Assembly (NCBI GenBank): GCA_947566645.1
Contig: CANOKL010000026.1
Location: 1-55,090 of the forward strand
DNA from: an uncultured Lachnospiraceae bacterium
Lineage (GTDB): Bacteria; Bacillota; Clostridia; Lachnospirales; Lachnospiraceae
DNA length: 55,090 nucleotides
Direction: 5' to 3'
Translations under genes and position numbers: made by a program
Notes under the pieces: generated by a model
What the model saw: the letters and a program-made list of their open reading frames with translations, nothing else
Told to the model about the DNA's origin: nothing
Database searches by the model: none
Shown: positions 34,434 through 45,698 of the stretch, piece by piece
Position numbering within the stretch: the first letter of the stretch is position 1
Layout of the letters: every line of letters starts with the position of its first letter

Positions 34434-35669
34434 GTGAGACGGTTATTTTATCTGGAACTAAGGCGGGTGGTTACCACAAGGACTACATGGGTGCTTATGA
34501 CGGCAATTATACTGTTGTCCGCAGTGATGGCATACTTTCCCGCATCATTTGTAAGCGCATATCAGGCTGACGGACAGGGAAATGTTACGAAATTAAAGGG
34601 AACAGAAGCAATTCGTTATCTGAAGGAGTCGGAGGCGGGAATAGGCGGAGAGATCACAGAGGAAAAGCTGCGTCAGGCGATTCTTTCATTTCAGGAATGC
34701 TACAGACAGTATGGTTCGGCATTTCCCCCGGAGCTTCCCATGGAAATCTATGCGGAGAAGATAGAACCATATTATCCTGTCCTTAAAATGGCGGCTGCCG
34801 TGCTTGCCCCGGAGGGTGTCTGGCTGGAAACTATGACAGATGCGGATATTTCACCGGAGGATGCCCCGCAGTTTTATGAAAAGTACCGCGAAAGGATGAC
34901 AGAGAGGGGGAAGACAGAGGCAGAGCAGGAGAGGATCCGGAAGCTGAATGAAGAGGTAAAGACTCCATTTACCTATGTCTCCGGGTTTTCCTCCGAGTCC
35001 CTTGATTATCTGATCTTATATTTCCTCCTAATGCTCTTTGCAATTGTAATGATTCTCTGTCCGGTATTCTCGGCGGAATACCAGACAGGAGCCGACAGTA
35101 TCCTGCGCTGTACGAAATACGGCAGGATACAGCTTGCGGTTGTGAAGGCGGCGGTATCTGTGATGATATTCGCAGTCATATTTCTGGCCGGGACAGGGAT
35201 CTTTCTTCTGGTGACAAACCTCCTCTTCGGAACAGAGGGGCTTAAGACCTCTGTACAGATGATCAATTCTGTATTTGTGATTCCGGCGCTGACAGCAGGA
35301 CAGACCCAGGCAGCGGCAGCCGGGGCAGGATTTTTGTCCCTCCTTTCCATGGCAGGCTTCACCCTGTTTTTGTCTGCACGCTGCGGAAATGTGCAGGACA
35401 CCATGAAGATCGCCCTGCCATGCTGCCTGCTTCCAACCATAATCTACATGCTGTCCTCGGCAAATGTTGCAAACATAGTCCGCGCTCTTCTGCCTTCCGG
35501 CGGGCTTGGCCTTATGAACAGCTTCTTATATGAACTTTTGGGAAATAATTTTGCACATATCGGACCGTTCACCATATGGATGCCTCATCTGATCCTTGGG
35601 GCGGCAGTAGCTGAAATACCGCTGTTTTTCATCCTGGCGGTAAGGACATACTGCAGGCGGGAAGCTTAA
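34434..35669 (+). CDS. ABC-2 type permease
   Basis: A 411-residue membrane protein. One N-terminal helix (TWVLMTAIILLSAVMAYFPA) is followed by an outer domain of some 150 residues. About five helices come after residue 185, and the LCPVFSAEYQTGADSILRCT segment is typical of ABC-2 permeases next to an ATPase contact. It starts at GTG directly after the ATPase stop, with GGAGAG upstream. The exported substrate is unknown. Confidence 0.87.
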   Translation: MRRLFYLELRRVVTTRTTWVLMTAIILLSAVMAYFPASFVSAYQADGQGNVTKLKGTEAIRYLKESEAGIGGEITEEKLRQAILSFQECYRQYGSAFPPELPMEIYAEKIEPYYPVLKMAAAVLAPEGVWLETMTDADISPEDAPQFYEKYRERMTERGKTEAEQERIRKLNEEVKTPFTYVSGFSSESLDYLILYFLLMLFAIVMILCPVFSAEYQTGADSILRCTKYGRIQLAVVKAAVSVMIFAVIFLAGTGIFLLVTNLLFGTEGLKTSVQMINSVFVIPALTAGQTQAAAAGAGFLSLLSMAGFTLFLSARCGNVQDTMKIALPCCLLPTIIYMLSSANVANIVRALLPSGGLGLMNSFLYELLGNNFAHIGPFTIWMPHLILGAAVAEIPLFFILAVRTYCRREA

Positions 35670-35680
35670 AGCTGGTAAAA

Positions 35681-35739
35681 TTGGGGACAGGTCATTTTCA
35701 GTTGGGGACGGGGTATTTCTAAAAATACCCCGTCCCCAA
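35681..35739. terminator. GGGGACGGGG repeat, copy 3, with half unit
   Basis: A half unit TTGGGGACAGGTCATTTTCA (35681-35700) is followed by a full hairpin (35702-35739) whose arms read GGGGACGGGGTATTT and its complement. It lies 12 bases after the permease stop and before the hrcA promoter. The half unit plus full unit is the same composite as at 19685-19741. Confidence 0.75.
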
Positions 35740-35774
35740 CTTTAAAAAATTAAATAAAAAATGTATAAACTATG

Positions 35775-35803
35775 TTGACAAACGGGAATCGTAGTGTTAA
35801 ATT
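35775..35803 (+). promoter_or_regulatory. sigma-A promoter of the hrcA operon
   Basis: TTGACA at 35775-35780, a 17-base spacer and TAAATT at 35798-35803, directly upstream of the CIRCE operator. Confidence 0.8.
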
Positions 35804-35817
35804 AGTATTCGAAGATG

Positions 35818-35844
35818 TTAGCACTCAAAAACAAAGAGTGCTAA
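35818..35844. promoter_or_regulatory. CIRCE operator
   Basis: TTAGCACTC-N9-GAGTGCTAA, a perfect match to the HrcA binding site. It covers the start of the transcript, so HrcA would repress the operon at normal temperature. Confidence 0.97.
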
Positions 35845-35870
35845 CAGGGAAAACCGAAAGGAGGAGGCAG

Positions 35871-36914
35871 ATGGTTTCGGCACAAGGATTGAATGAACGG
35901 AAGCTCACAATCCTTCATGCAATTATCAAGACCTACTTAGAGACAGGCGAGCCGGTGGGTTCCAGGACAATCTCCAAGTATACGGACCTGAATCTAAGCT
36001 CCGCGACAATCCGCAATGAGATGTCGGATCTGGAGGAACTGGGATACATTGTCCAGCCTCATACGTCGGCAGGACGTATCCCTTCGGATAAGGGTTACAG
36101 GCTCTACGTTGACATGCTCATGGAAGAAAAGGAGCAGGAGCTGAATGAAAAGCAGGAACAGATGCTTGAAAAGGCAGATAAGATGGAGAAGCTCCTGAAG
36201 CAGGCTGCGAAGGTTCTTGCGAGCAATACGAATTATGCGACCATGGTATCCACACCCATGAACAGTGCGAATAAGCTGAAGTTTATTCAGCTGTCCATGG
36301 TGGATGAGGAACAGATCATTGCGGTGATCGTCCTTGGCGGGAATGTCATTAAGAACAGGATTATTAATGTAGACGAACCCTTAAGCAACGAGAATCTCTT
36401 AAAGCTCAACATGCTTCTGAATACAACACTTAACGGCATGTCCATTGAAGAGATTAATCTGGGGCTGATCGCGAGGCTGAAGGAACAGGCAGGCATACAC
36501 AGTGAGGTGATTGGCAATGTTCTGGATGCAGTGGCAGACGTGATTCAGATTGATGAGGATATGCAGATCTACACAAGCGGCACGACAAACATATTTAAGT
36601 ATCCGGAGCTTTCTGACAAGCAGAGCGCACAGGAGATTATCAGTGCATTTGAAGAAAAGCAGCAGCTTACGGAGCTTGTAACACAGACGCTGTCAAAGGA
36701 AGAGAACACCGGGATCCAGGTCTACATCGGAGATGAGACGCCGGTCCAGAATATGAAGGATTGCAGTGTTGTTACAGCAACGTATGAATTAGGTGACGGC
36801 ATGAAGGGAACGATAGGTATTATCGGACCGAAGAGAATGGATTATGAACACGTATTAAAGTCTATGAAACGGCTTCAGAGCGAACTGGATCAGATGTTTC
36901 ATAAAAAAGAATAA
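35871..36914 (+). CDS. hrcA: heat-inducible repressor HrcA
   Basis: A 347-residue repressor. The N-terminal winged helix contains GSRTISKYTDLNLSSATIRN and the conserved HTSAGRIPSDKGYRLYVD. It binds CIRCE and needs GroEL to stay active. The ATG at 35871 follows AAAGGAGGAGG; an upstream in-frame start at 35772 would lie inside the promoter and CIRCE and is rejected. It is first in the hrcA-grpE-dnaK-dnaJ operon. Confidence 0.96.
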   Translation: MVSAQGLNERKLTILHAIIKTYLETGEPVGSRTISKYTDLNLSSATIRNEMSDLEELGYIVQPHTSAGRIPSDKGYRLYVDMLMEEKEQELNEKQEQMLEKADKMEKLLKQAAKVLASNTNYATMVSTPMNSANKLKFIQLSMVDEEQIIAVIVLGGNVIKNRIINVDEPLSNENLLKLNMLLNTTLNGMSIEEINLGLIARLKEQAGIHSEVIGNVLDAVADVIQIDEDMQIYTSGTTNIFKYPELSDKQSAQEIISAFEEKQQLTELVTQTLSKEENTGIQVYIGDETPVQNMKDCSVVTATYELGDGMKGTIGIIGPKRMDYEHVLKSMKRLQSELDQMFHKKE

Positions 36915-36942
36915 GGAATCATGAAGAAAGGTGGAATAACCC

Positions 36943-37665
36943 TTGGAGAATGGTAAGGAGAAAAGCCAGGAAGAGATGGTAAAGGAAGCTGTGGAGGAAG
37001 CAAAGAAGGCAGCAGGGCAGGAATGCACTGCAGAGGAAGCAGAATCAGACGAAGAGGCTGCTAAGAAGGAGCCGGAGAATGCCGCAGAGCCAGAGGATGC
37101 AGACCCGGAGGGAAGCACATCTGATGAGGAGTGCGGGGACGAAGACGGAGAACAGACAGATACAGAAGCCGGAACAGACGGGGGCAGGTCCTCTGGAAGA
37201 AAGTTATTCGGCAAAAAGAATAAGAAGGATAAAAAGGACGAGAAGATTGAGGAACTTACCGATAAGCTTACTCGTCAGATGGCAGAGTTTGATAACTTCC
37301 GCAAGCGTACGGACCGGGAAAAATCCCAGATGTACGAGATAGGAGCGAAAGATATCATAGATAAGATACTTCCGGTAGTTGATAACTTTGAGCGAGGGCT
37401 TGGGGCAGTGAAGGAAGACCAGAAGGAAGACCCGTTCGTTCAGGGGATGGAGATGGTGTATAAGCAGTTAATGACAACACTGGAAGGGGTTGGAGTGACA
37501 CCGATTGAGGCAGCAGGCAAGGAATTCAACCCGGATTTCCACAATGCGGTCATGCATGTGGAGGATGAAACACTTGGCGAGAATGTAGTAGCTGAGGAGC
37601 TTCAGAAAGGTTATATGTACCGTGACTCTGTAGTGAGACACAGTATGGTAAAAGTAGCAAACTAA
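36943..37665 (+). CDS. grpE: nucleotide exchange factor GrpE
   Basis: A 240-residue protein starting at TTG with AAAGGTGG upstream. The first 100 residues are very acidic and low in complexity. A coiled coil (around EKIEELTDKLTRQMAEF) follows, then the GrpE core FRKRTDREKSQM and GKEFNPDFHNAVMHV. It releases ADP from DnaK. The family is normally 180-210 residues; the extra length is the acidic N-terminus. Confidence 0.94.
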   Translation: MENGKEKSQEEMVKEAVEEAKKAAGQECTAEEAESDEEAAKKEPENAAEPEDADPEGSTSDEECGDEDGEQTDTEAGTDGGRSSGRKLFGKKNKKDKKDEKIEELTDKLTRQMAEFDNFRKRTDREKSQMYEIGAKDIIDKILPVVDNFERGLGAVKEDQKEDPFVQGMEMVYKQLMTTLEGVGVTPIEAAGKEFNPDFHNAVMHVEDETLGENVVAEELQKGYMYRDSVVRHSMVKVAN

Positions 37666-39573
<1,908 letters not shown>

Positions 39574-39599
39574 GTCTAAAGTACTTCATTAGAAGGCTG

Positions 39600-39747
39600 T
39601 TCCGCGGAAGCTGGCAGGCCAGGAATACCAGGTGGTATTACGGGAAGCCGGATCCCGCGGAATTTCCGTATGCACAGCTATACTGAGTAAGAGCATTCCC
39701 GGAAACTCAGCCCCAAAGATGGGTGCAAGGGAGTTTCCGGGAGTGCT
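39600..39747 (+). other. two stem-loops in the dnaK-dnaJ spacer
   Basis: The first (39600-39662) has TTCCGCGG / CCGCGGAA arms with an inner AATACC / GGTATT stem. The second (39692-39747) has AGCATTCCCGGAAACTC against GAGTTTCCGGGAGTGCT with one mismatch. Neither is followed by a T-run. They may mark mRNA processing or partial termination that lowers dnaJ against dnaK. Confidence 0.55.
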
Positions 39748-39769
39748 TGGTAAAAGAAAGGGATAGATT

Positions 39770-40963
39770 ATGGCAGAATCGAAACGAGATTATTATGAAG
39801 TCCTTGGTGTTGGAAAAGATGCGGATGACGCGACTTTAAAAAAGGCGTACCGCAAGGTTGCCAAAAAGTACCATCCTGATATGAACCCCGGGAATGCGGA
39901 GGCGGAGAAGAAGTTTAAAGAGGCCTCAGAAGCGTACGCAGTACTTAGTGACCCGGAAAAACGCCGCCAGTATGACCAGTTCGGGCATGCTGCGTTTGAA
40001 GGCGGCGCCGGAGGAGGCGGATTCGGAGGCTTTGATTTCGGAGGAGCGGACTTTAGTGATATCTTCGGCGATATTTTCGGTGATTTGTTCGGCGGCAGCA
40101 GAAGAGGCGGACGTGCAAGCCAGGGACCAATGAAAGGCGCCAACATCCGAAAGAGTGTAAGAATTACGTTTGAGGAAGCCGTGTTCGGCTGTGAGAAGGA
40201 ACTGGATGTGATCCTCAAGGATCCTTGTTCCAAGTGCGGCGGAAGCGGTGCGAAGCCGGGTACTTCTCCTGAGACCTGTTCCAAGTGCGGCGGAAAAGGA
40301 CAGGTGGTCTATACGCAGCAGTCCTTCTTCGGAATGGTACAGAATGTACAGACATGTCCGGACTGTCACGGAACAGGTAAGATTATCCGGGAAAAATGTT
40401 CAGACTGCGGAGGAACCGGTTTTGTATCCAGCAGGAAGAAAATATCGGTGTCTATTCCCGCAGGGATTGACAACGGGCAGAGTGTCCGTATCCGAGAAAA
40501 GGGCGAGCCGGGTGTGAACGGCGGACCGAGAGGGGATCTGCTTGTTGAAGTGACTGTATCCAGACATCCGATTTTCCAGCGTCAGGATATGCATATCTTT
40601 TCCACTGTGCCCATTTCCTTTGCCCAGGCAGCTCTTGGTGCAGATATTAAGATTAAGACGGTTGACGGCGAGGTAATCTATAATGTGAAAGCAGGCACGA
40701 AGACAGATACGAAGGTACGCCTGAAAGGGAAAGGGGTTCCGTCACTGCGCAACTCGCAGATGCGGGGAGACCATTATGTGACACTGGTAATCCAGACGCC
40801 GGACCGTTTAAGTGCAGAGGCGAAGGAAGCGCTGCGCAGATTCGATGAGCTTTCAGGGAATACGCTGAATACAGTCTCTGGAGGAGAAAATAAAAGCAGC
40901 GGGACAGGCGGAAGAAAGAAAAAAGGGTTTATGGATAAAATGAAAGAGGCTTTTGATGATTAA
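39770..40963 (+). CDS. dnaJ: chaperone DnaJ (Hsp40)
   Basis: A 397-residue type I J-protein. The J domain holds the HPD motif in [11 protein letters not shown] Gly/Phe-rich linker follows ([20 protein letters not shown]). Four zinc repeats are seen: [24 protein letters not shown] and CSDCGGTG. It stimulates DnaK ATP hydrolysis and delivers substrates. The stop codon is followed at once by a GGGGACGGGG repeat. Confidence 0.97.
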   Translation: MAESKRDYYEVLGVGKDADDATLKKAYRKVAKKYHPDMNPGNAEAEKKFKEASEAYAVLSDPEKRRQYDQFGHAAFEGGAGGGGFGGFDFGGADFSDIFGDIFGDLFGGSRRGGRASQGPMKGANIRKSVRITFEEAVFGCEKELDVILKDPCSKCGGSGAKPGTSPETCSKCGGKGQVVYTQQSFFGMVQNVQTCPDCHGTGKIIREKCSDCGGTGFVSSRKKISVSIPAGIDNGQSVRIREKGEPGVNGGPRGDLLVEVTVSRHPIFQRQDMHIFSTVPISFAQAALGADIKIKTVDGEVIYNVKAGTKTDTKVRLKGKGVPSLRNSQMRGDHYVTLVIQTPDRLSAEAKEALRRFDELSGNTLNTVSGGENKSSGTGGRKKKGFMDKMKEAFDD

Positions 40964-40999
40964 TGGGGACGGGGCATTTTTAAAAATGCCCCGTCCCCA
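40964..40999. terminator. GGGGACGGGG repeat, copy 4
   Basis: A perfect palindrome (TGGGGACGGGGCATTTTT against its complement) starting on the base after the dnaJ stop and ending five bases before the stop of the convergent permease gene. It is a natural bidirectional terminator. Confidence 0.8.
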
Positions 41000-41004
41000 A
41001 TTTA

Positions 41005-42165
41005 TTAACCTTCCGACTGTGCCTGGTTCCGACGGAATACCAGTGCTGTCCCGAGCAGCGCTGCGGCAAAGAGAAGCTGTATGATGAGCCCCTGGCAGAG
41101 CTCTGTCATCTGGGATGAAGACAGAGTGCGGTTCCCTGCGATCAGGTTATTGTTGACCTCATACCAGTAGACCGGGAGAAAGTGCGCCACGGTTCTGACG
41201 CCTTTTCCAAGTATCTCCAGGGATACGAATACTCCGCATAAAAATGACATCCCTAGTGTCAGGACATTGACAGCAGCGCTGACCAGATCATCGGACTTCA
41301 GGAATGAGCTTACGAAAAATGAGATTGCCAGCGCCACAATGGTGAGGACAAAGCTGTTTATCAGGTAATAAGGCAGATGCACATCCGTCAGCAATTCCTT
41401 CCCGTATACGATAGCAGCCATCAGGGAGCAGATGAACCATATGACCAGGCCGATGACTGCGTATCCCAGAAACAGCTGCAGATTCAGCGTCCGGACGGAC
41501 AGAGCGGAGCACTGCATTCTTTTCTTCACATCCGGCCTGTTAAATTCCAGCATAATATAGCTTAAAGTATAGCATAAGATGGAAATGATAATATAAGGCA
41601 TATACTGGTACATAAAGGCGTGTCCCGGAATGTCCCCTCCATGCCCGGTTTTGTCGATCAGCGTGACATCCGGGGTTTCCTGTGCATTCCTGATGATCTG
41701 TGCGGCCGCCTCTTTTACAGAAAAACCGCCTGCATTTAGAATGCGCACGCCATTTAAAAAGGTATCAATCTGTTGGTCTACATAAAAGCCGCTGGAGCCT
41801 CCGGGAATCTTTGTGACAGGGAGGGTCTCGTTGTTTTTGAGGCATCTTTCCTCAAAGTTCTCCGGGATGACTGCAATATAATAGACTTCCCGGTAAAAGA
41901 GACGGTCCTGGAGGATGCTTTTATCATCCGGGATATCCTTTATTGTGTGGTAGGAGGCGAGATAGGAGGTGAGCCCTTTCGCAAGTTCGCCGCCGTCCCG
42001 GTCAATGACAGCAATATTCAGAGATTCCGGTTTAAAGCTCACAGAATTCTGAGGTCCCAGAAGCTTCTGGGTGGCAATACTGATGGTCAGGAAGATGACA
42101 ATATATAGAAATACCATATGGAGATTTCGTTTTGTGATTGTTAAAAAGCCTTTAAATACTATCAT
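41005..42165 (-). CDS. ABC-2 type permease, second subunit
   Basis: A 386-residue membrane protein. One N-terminal helix (FLYIVIFLTISIATQKLLG) is followed by an outer domain of about 170 residues, then five or six helices from residue 190 on. This is the layout of YhgE/ABC-2 drug-export permeases. It overlaps the upstream permease gene by 14 bases and shares its layout, so the two probably form a heterodimer with the ATPase encoded at 43304-44233. Confidence 0.87.
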   Translation of the reverse strand: MIVFKGFLTITKRNLHMVFLYIVIFLTISIATQKLLGPQNSVSFKPESLNIAVIDRDGGELAKGLTSYLASYHTIKDIPDDKSILQDRLFYREVYYIAVIPENFEERCLKNNETLPVTKIPGGSSGFYVDQQIDTFLNGVRILNAGGFSVKEAAAQIIRNAQETPDVTLIDKTGHGGDIPGHAFMYQYMPYIIISILCYTLSYIMLEFNRPDVKKRMQCSALSVRTLNLQLFLGYAVIGLVIWFICSLMAAIVYGKELLTDVHLPYYLINSFVLTIVALAISFFVSSFLKSDDLVSAAVNVLTLGMSFLCGVFVSLEILGKGVRTVAHFLPVYWYEVNNNLIAGNRTLSSSQMTELCQGLIIQLLFAAALLGTALVFRRNQAQSEG

Positions 42166-43300
42166 AGGTTTCCCTCCTTACACCTAGAAATGCAGTAATA
42201 AACAGCAGGATGCTCATAGCGCCCAGAATGAGCAGACATCTTGTAAAGCGTTCCATGTCATTATAGATTCCCAGGCAGTAAAAAGCATCACTTAAGACTG
42301 CTGCAGGGTTCAGGCGGTTGATGACCGGACAGTGAAGCTCAATGAGATTCTTCATGTTTCCAAACATGAGTCCTGCTAAAAAGCCGGGGACAAGGGTAAG
42401 TGCAACGGACAACCCCATTTTCATGTTCAGGCTCATCTTGCTGATTGAGCCAAAGGCGAGCCCCATGCAGACGCCGATCACACTTCCCATGAAGTCTACC
42501 AGAATCAGGGAAGGGAGGTCATCTCCCAGGCTGATGCCAAGAACCTGCGAGATATACACATTTAAAATCAGTATATTGATGAAATGTATCAGGACAAGAA
42601 CCGTCATGTCCGTGATAACAAGCTTTAGCTTATGGGTCGGCGTCACGCTTCTTCTGGCACCGAGAGGACTTAAGTCTGCCTGAGTGTCAAAGCTTGCCCG
42701 CACACCCAGAAAGGCGCCGGATAAGCAGGCATAGGCAATGAGCGCGAAGAAATACTGCACATTCGGATCCAGCGTCTGTCCGCCAAGGGTTTCTTCTCTG
42801 GTTGTCTGACGGTAATCATTAAGCGCTTCGAAAGCCTGGGGAAGCTGCTCTGGATGTGTGCTGGCAATCTCATGGATCAGGGCGTAGTTTTGATTATAGC
42901 TGTCCAGAATTCCGGTGAGAATACTTTCTCCCAGTCCATTTTTCCCTACTGTTAGGGAGGGGGTGTCTTTTACATAATAAATCCCGGTGATCTTGCCTTC
43001 ATCCAGCATTTCCAGTGCTTCGGCCTCAGTAGCATCCCAGCGAAGCTTCAGCAGCTTTCCAGATGCTTCCTTAAGAAATGTGCGGAATGCTTCTGCATTT
43101 TCCGAGGAGTCATCTTCCGTAATCACTGCGGCTTTTACAGTATCCCATGTTTCCTCGCCTGTGGATTCTATGCCAGAGCCGAAGGAAAAGTAGAAAAGGG
43201 TTCCCAGTATGACAGGAAATGCAAGAGCCCAGAACATGACCGAGACTTCCCGTATGGTCTGTAGAAATCTGTATTTAAATAAAAAGAACATGTCCTGCAC
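42152..43300 (-). CDS. ABC-2 type permease, first subunit
   Basis: A 382-residue membrane protein with an N-terminal helix (VSVMFWALAFPVILGTLFYFSFG) and an outer domain to about residue 180. C-terminal helices follow, including NMKMGLSVALTLVPGFLAGLMFG. It lies three bases after the ATPase gene and overlaps the next permease. Exported substrate unknown. Confidence 0.87.
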   Translation of the reverse strand: MQDMFFLFKYRFLQTIREVSVMFWALAFPVILGTLFYFSFGSGIESTGEETWDTVKAAVITEDDSSENAEAFRTFLKEASGKLLKLRWDATEAEALEMLDEGKITGIYYVKDTPSLTVGKNGLGESILTGILDSYNQNYALIHEIASTHPEQLPQAFEALNDYRQTTREETLGGQTLDPNVQYFFALIAYACLSGAFLGVRASFDTQADLSPLGARRSVTPTHKLKLVITDMTVLVLIHFINILILNVYISQVLGISLGDDLPSLILVDFMGSVIGVCMGLAFGSISKMSLNMKMGLSVALTLVPGFLAGLMFGNMKNLIELHCPVINRLNPAAVLSDAFYCLGIYNDMERFTRCLLILGAMSILLFITAFLGVRRETYDSI

Positions 43301-43303
43301 CTC

Positions 43304-44233
43304 CTAATCCCGCAGCTCTTTTCCCGTAATTTCAAGGAAGACATCATTTAAAGTCGGAAGCTCTGAAAATACCCGTCCAAAGGCAATGTCATGCTCCTGA
43401 AGGTAATTCAGGATCCGGATGAGATTATGCTTTGCACTGCTTAAGCGTAATTTTAGTACCTGGTCTTCATAGGTGAGGTCAAATACATGGGGAAGCTTCC
43501 GGATTCCGTCTAATTCATTTTCCCCCAGATGAATGGTTTCTATGGTGATGGTTTCTCCGGTTTTAATCATGCTTTTCAGCTCTTCGGTAGTTCCTGTTGC
43601 CAGTACCTGCCCGTGGTCGATGATCGCGATACGGGAACAGATCTGCTCAACCTCTTCCATATAATGGGAGGTATATATAATGGTAGAGCCCTGACGGTTC
43701 AGTTCAAGTATTCCCTCCAGTATCCGGTTGCGGCTCTGGGGATCCACAGCGACTGTGGGCTCATCCATAATAATCAGCCGGGGCTTGTGGACAATGCCGC
43801 AGGCAATGTTGAGCCGCCTTAAGAGTCCGCCGGATAATTTCTTCGGGCGCATCTTAAGATAATCTTCAAGACCGGTAAAGCGTACAGCCTCATCTACAAG
43901 CTTCTGCCTTTCATTTCTGTCCCGGACATACAATCCGCAGAAATAGTCAATATTCTCCCGGACAGTCATCTGTTCAAATACAGCAACATTCTGCATGACA
44001 ACTCCAATATCTTTCTTAAGATCATAGCTGTCTGGATGCATCTGGCGGCCAAAGACTGTGATATTGCCTTTGTCATATTTTAGAAGCGCCAGAAGGCAGT
44101 TGATGGCAGTTGTTTTACCAGAGCCATTGGGACCTAAGAGACCGAAGACTTCCCCCTCCTGGATATCCAGGTTCAGATGGTCCAGGGCTACAAAAGAGCC
44201 ATAGCGTTTCACTAAATTTTCAATATGAATCAT
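43304..44233 (-). CDS. ABC transporter ATPase (drug-export type)
   Basis: A 309-residue ATPase with Walker A LGPNGSGKTT, signature LSGGLLRRLN, Walker B LIIMDEPTVAVDP and the switch in TSHYMEE. The C-terminal 80 residues are an extension common in DrrA/NatA-type exporters. ATG at 44233 has an AAAAGGAG site. It heads a three-gene exporter operon transcribed away from a NarL-type two-component system, which is the likely controller. Confidence 0.92.
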   Translation of the reverse strand: MIHIENLVKRYGSFVALDHLNLDIQEGEVFGLLGPNGSGKTTAINCLLALLKYDKGNITVFGRQMHPDSYDLKKDIGVVMQNVAVFEQMTVRENIDYFCGLYVRDRNERQKLVDEAVRFTGLEDYLKMRPKKLSGGLLRRLNIACGIVHKPRLIIMDEPTVAVDPQSRNRILEGILELNRQGSTIIYTSHYMEEVEQICSRIAIIDHGQVLATGTTEELKSMIKTGETITIETIHLGENELDGIRKLPHVFDLTYEDQVLKLRLSSAKHNLIRILNYLQEHDIAFGRVFSELPTLNDVFLEITGKELRD

Positions 44234-44304
44234 GGAATCTCTCCTTTTTCTAGTATATTTTACTTGTATTATAAAAAACTTCACTTTATAATGGTAGTGT
44301 CTTA

Positions 44305-44325
44305 TGTCACGGACAGTATGTGACA
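44305..44325. promoter_or_regulatory. inverted repeat before the ABC exporter, candidate operator
   Basis: TGTCAC (44305-44310) and GTGACA (44320-44325) are separated by 9 bases, 72 bases upstream of the ATPase start. It could be a site for the divergent LuxR-type regulator. Support is only the symmetry and position. Confidence 0.35.
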
Positions 44326-44352
44326 AATGTAATAAGGTTACTATTTAGGAGT

Positions 44353-44541
44353 CAATGTCATTTCGTTAAGCCGGACGCGTCTGACATGATGTAGTTCTCT
44401 TTCAGACACGCTTTCGCTCGGTTCCAAACGCAGCGGTACTAAGCTCGTGAAAAACCTCGCTAAGTGCCGGCGTTTTCCAACGGTCTTCAAGGGAACTACA
44501 TCATGTCAGACGCTGTGTACTGGCTTAACTAAATGACATTG
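44353..44541. repeat. 189-nt element with two sets of long inverted arms (structured RNA or MITE)
   Basis: Outer arms 44353-44372 and 44522-44541 pair over 20 bp with one mismatch. Inner arms 44377-44397 and 44493-44513 pair perfectly over 21 bp (GCGTCTGACATGATGTAGTTC region). The core holds ACTAAG (44438-44443) and CTAAGTGCCGGCG (44460-44472), as in the element at 27820. A half GTTACTAT repeat stands just before it (44337). It has no ORF and lies between divergent operons. Confidence 0.7.
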
Positions 44542-44597
44542 ATTCAGGAGTGTAATAGACATCGGGTCAGAGGGAAAGATTTCCCGGGAGAGAAATT

Positions 44598-45698
44598 ATG
44601 AGGAAAATCACCGGGCAGGGAATTTTGTTATTGTATTGCTTTATGTGTCTTATGTTTGTGCCTGTTGATACAGGGTTTGTAATTGCGTTTCTTGTGTCGC
44701 TGGTCTGCATATCGGCAGAGCACCTGACTGTATCTGACAGGAGGAGGGAATGCTGGCTTTTTCTTTTCCTGGGGGTATCATGTTTTTTCCCGGAGATGCT
44801 GTTATTTGCTCCATCGGTGCTGTACAGCTTTGGAAGATGGGAGCACAGAACCGGCATATCCGCAGTGCTTCTGGCAGTGCTCTGCGCAGTCTTTTATGGA
44901 AGGAAAAATCAGGAGCTTCTGGTGTTTCTGCTTTTTGGATTTCTGGCAGCCTGTTTTCTCGTCTGTCTGACAGAGGAGAACAAAAGACTGGAAGAGACGG
45001 TCAAAAGGACCCGGGATGACGGCAGGGGGATGAATCTTCTGCTCAAGGAAAGAAACAAGAATCTTCAGAAACAGCAGGATGATGAGATCTATACGGCAAA
45101 GCTTAAGGAACGGAACCGGATTGCAAGAGAGATTCATGATAATGTAGGGCATATGCTTTCCCGCGCCATATTGATGACAGGTGCGCTGAAAGCCATGAAC
45201 AGGGAGAAGTCCATGGAGGGGGCGCTCTGCCAGCTTGAAGATACGCTGGGCGCTGCCATGACCAGTGTCCGGGAAAGTGTCCATGATCTCCACGATGACT
45301 CCATTAATCTGAAAGATGCTCTCACAGGACTCGTGGAGGAATATACCTTCTGTGAGACGGCGCTTATTTATGACATGGGATATGTGCTGCCCGGAGAGCT
45401 GAAATACAGCTTTATCGCCATAGTAAAAGAGGCGCTTAATAATACGGCGAAGCACAGCGATGCGTCCCGGATACAGATTACAGTAAGGGAGCACCCGGGG
45501 CTGTACCAGCTTGTGATTGAGGATAATGGAAAGGGATGTGGGGCTTCAGTAACTCAAGGCTTAGAAGGAGAGGGCAGAGGACTCGGTCTTCAGAATATGA
45601 AGGACAGGATCCAGGCTTTAGGAGGGACCGTGCAGATCAGGAATGAGAAGGGATTCCGGATCTATATTACGGTGCCGAAGAAGGAGGATGCGGCGTGA
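44598..45698 (+). CDS. NarL-type sensor histidine kinase
   Basis: A 366-residue kinase. The first 120 residues are mostly hydrophobic, with about four or five membrane helices and little outer domain. A coiled segment follows, then the HisKA_3 block ERNRIAREIHDNVGHMLSRA with the phosphoacceptor histidine. The ATPase end shows IVKEALNNTAKHSDA, VIEDNGKG and GRGLGLQNMKDRI. It overlaps the response regulator gene by four bases. Confidence 0.92.
   Translation: MRKITGQGILLLYCFMCLMFVPVDTGFVIAFLVSLVCISAEHLTVSDRRRECWLFLFLGVSCFFPEMLLFAPSVLYSFGRWEHRTGISAVLLAVLCAVFYGRKNQELLVFLLFGFLAACFLVCLTEENKRLEETVKRTRDDGRGMNLLLKERNKNLQKQQDDEIYTAKLKERNRIAREIHDNVGHMLSRAILMTGALKAMNREKSMEGALCQLEDTLGAAMTSVRESVHDLHDDSINLKDALTGLVEEYTFCETALIYDMGYVLPGELKYSFIAIVKEALNNTAKHSDASRIQITVREHPGLYQLVIEDNGKGCGASVTQGLEGEGRGLGLQNMKDRIQALGGTVQIRNEKGFRIYITVPKKEDAA

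Noticed and set aside
35772..35870. Upstream extension of hrcA
   Set aside because: It would begin within the promoter and run through CIRCE; the ATG at 35871 has a strong site and matches HrcA starts.
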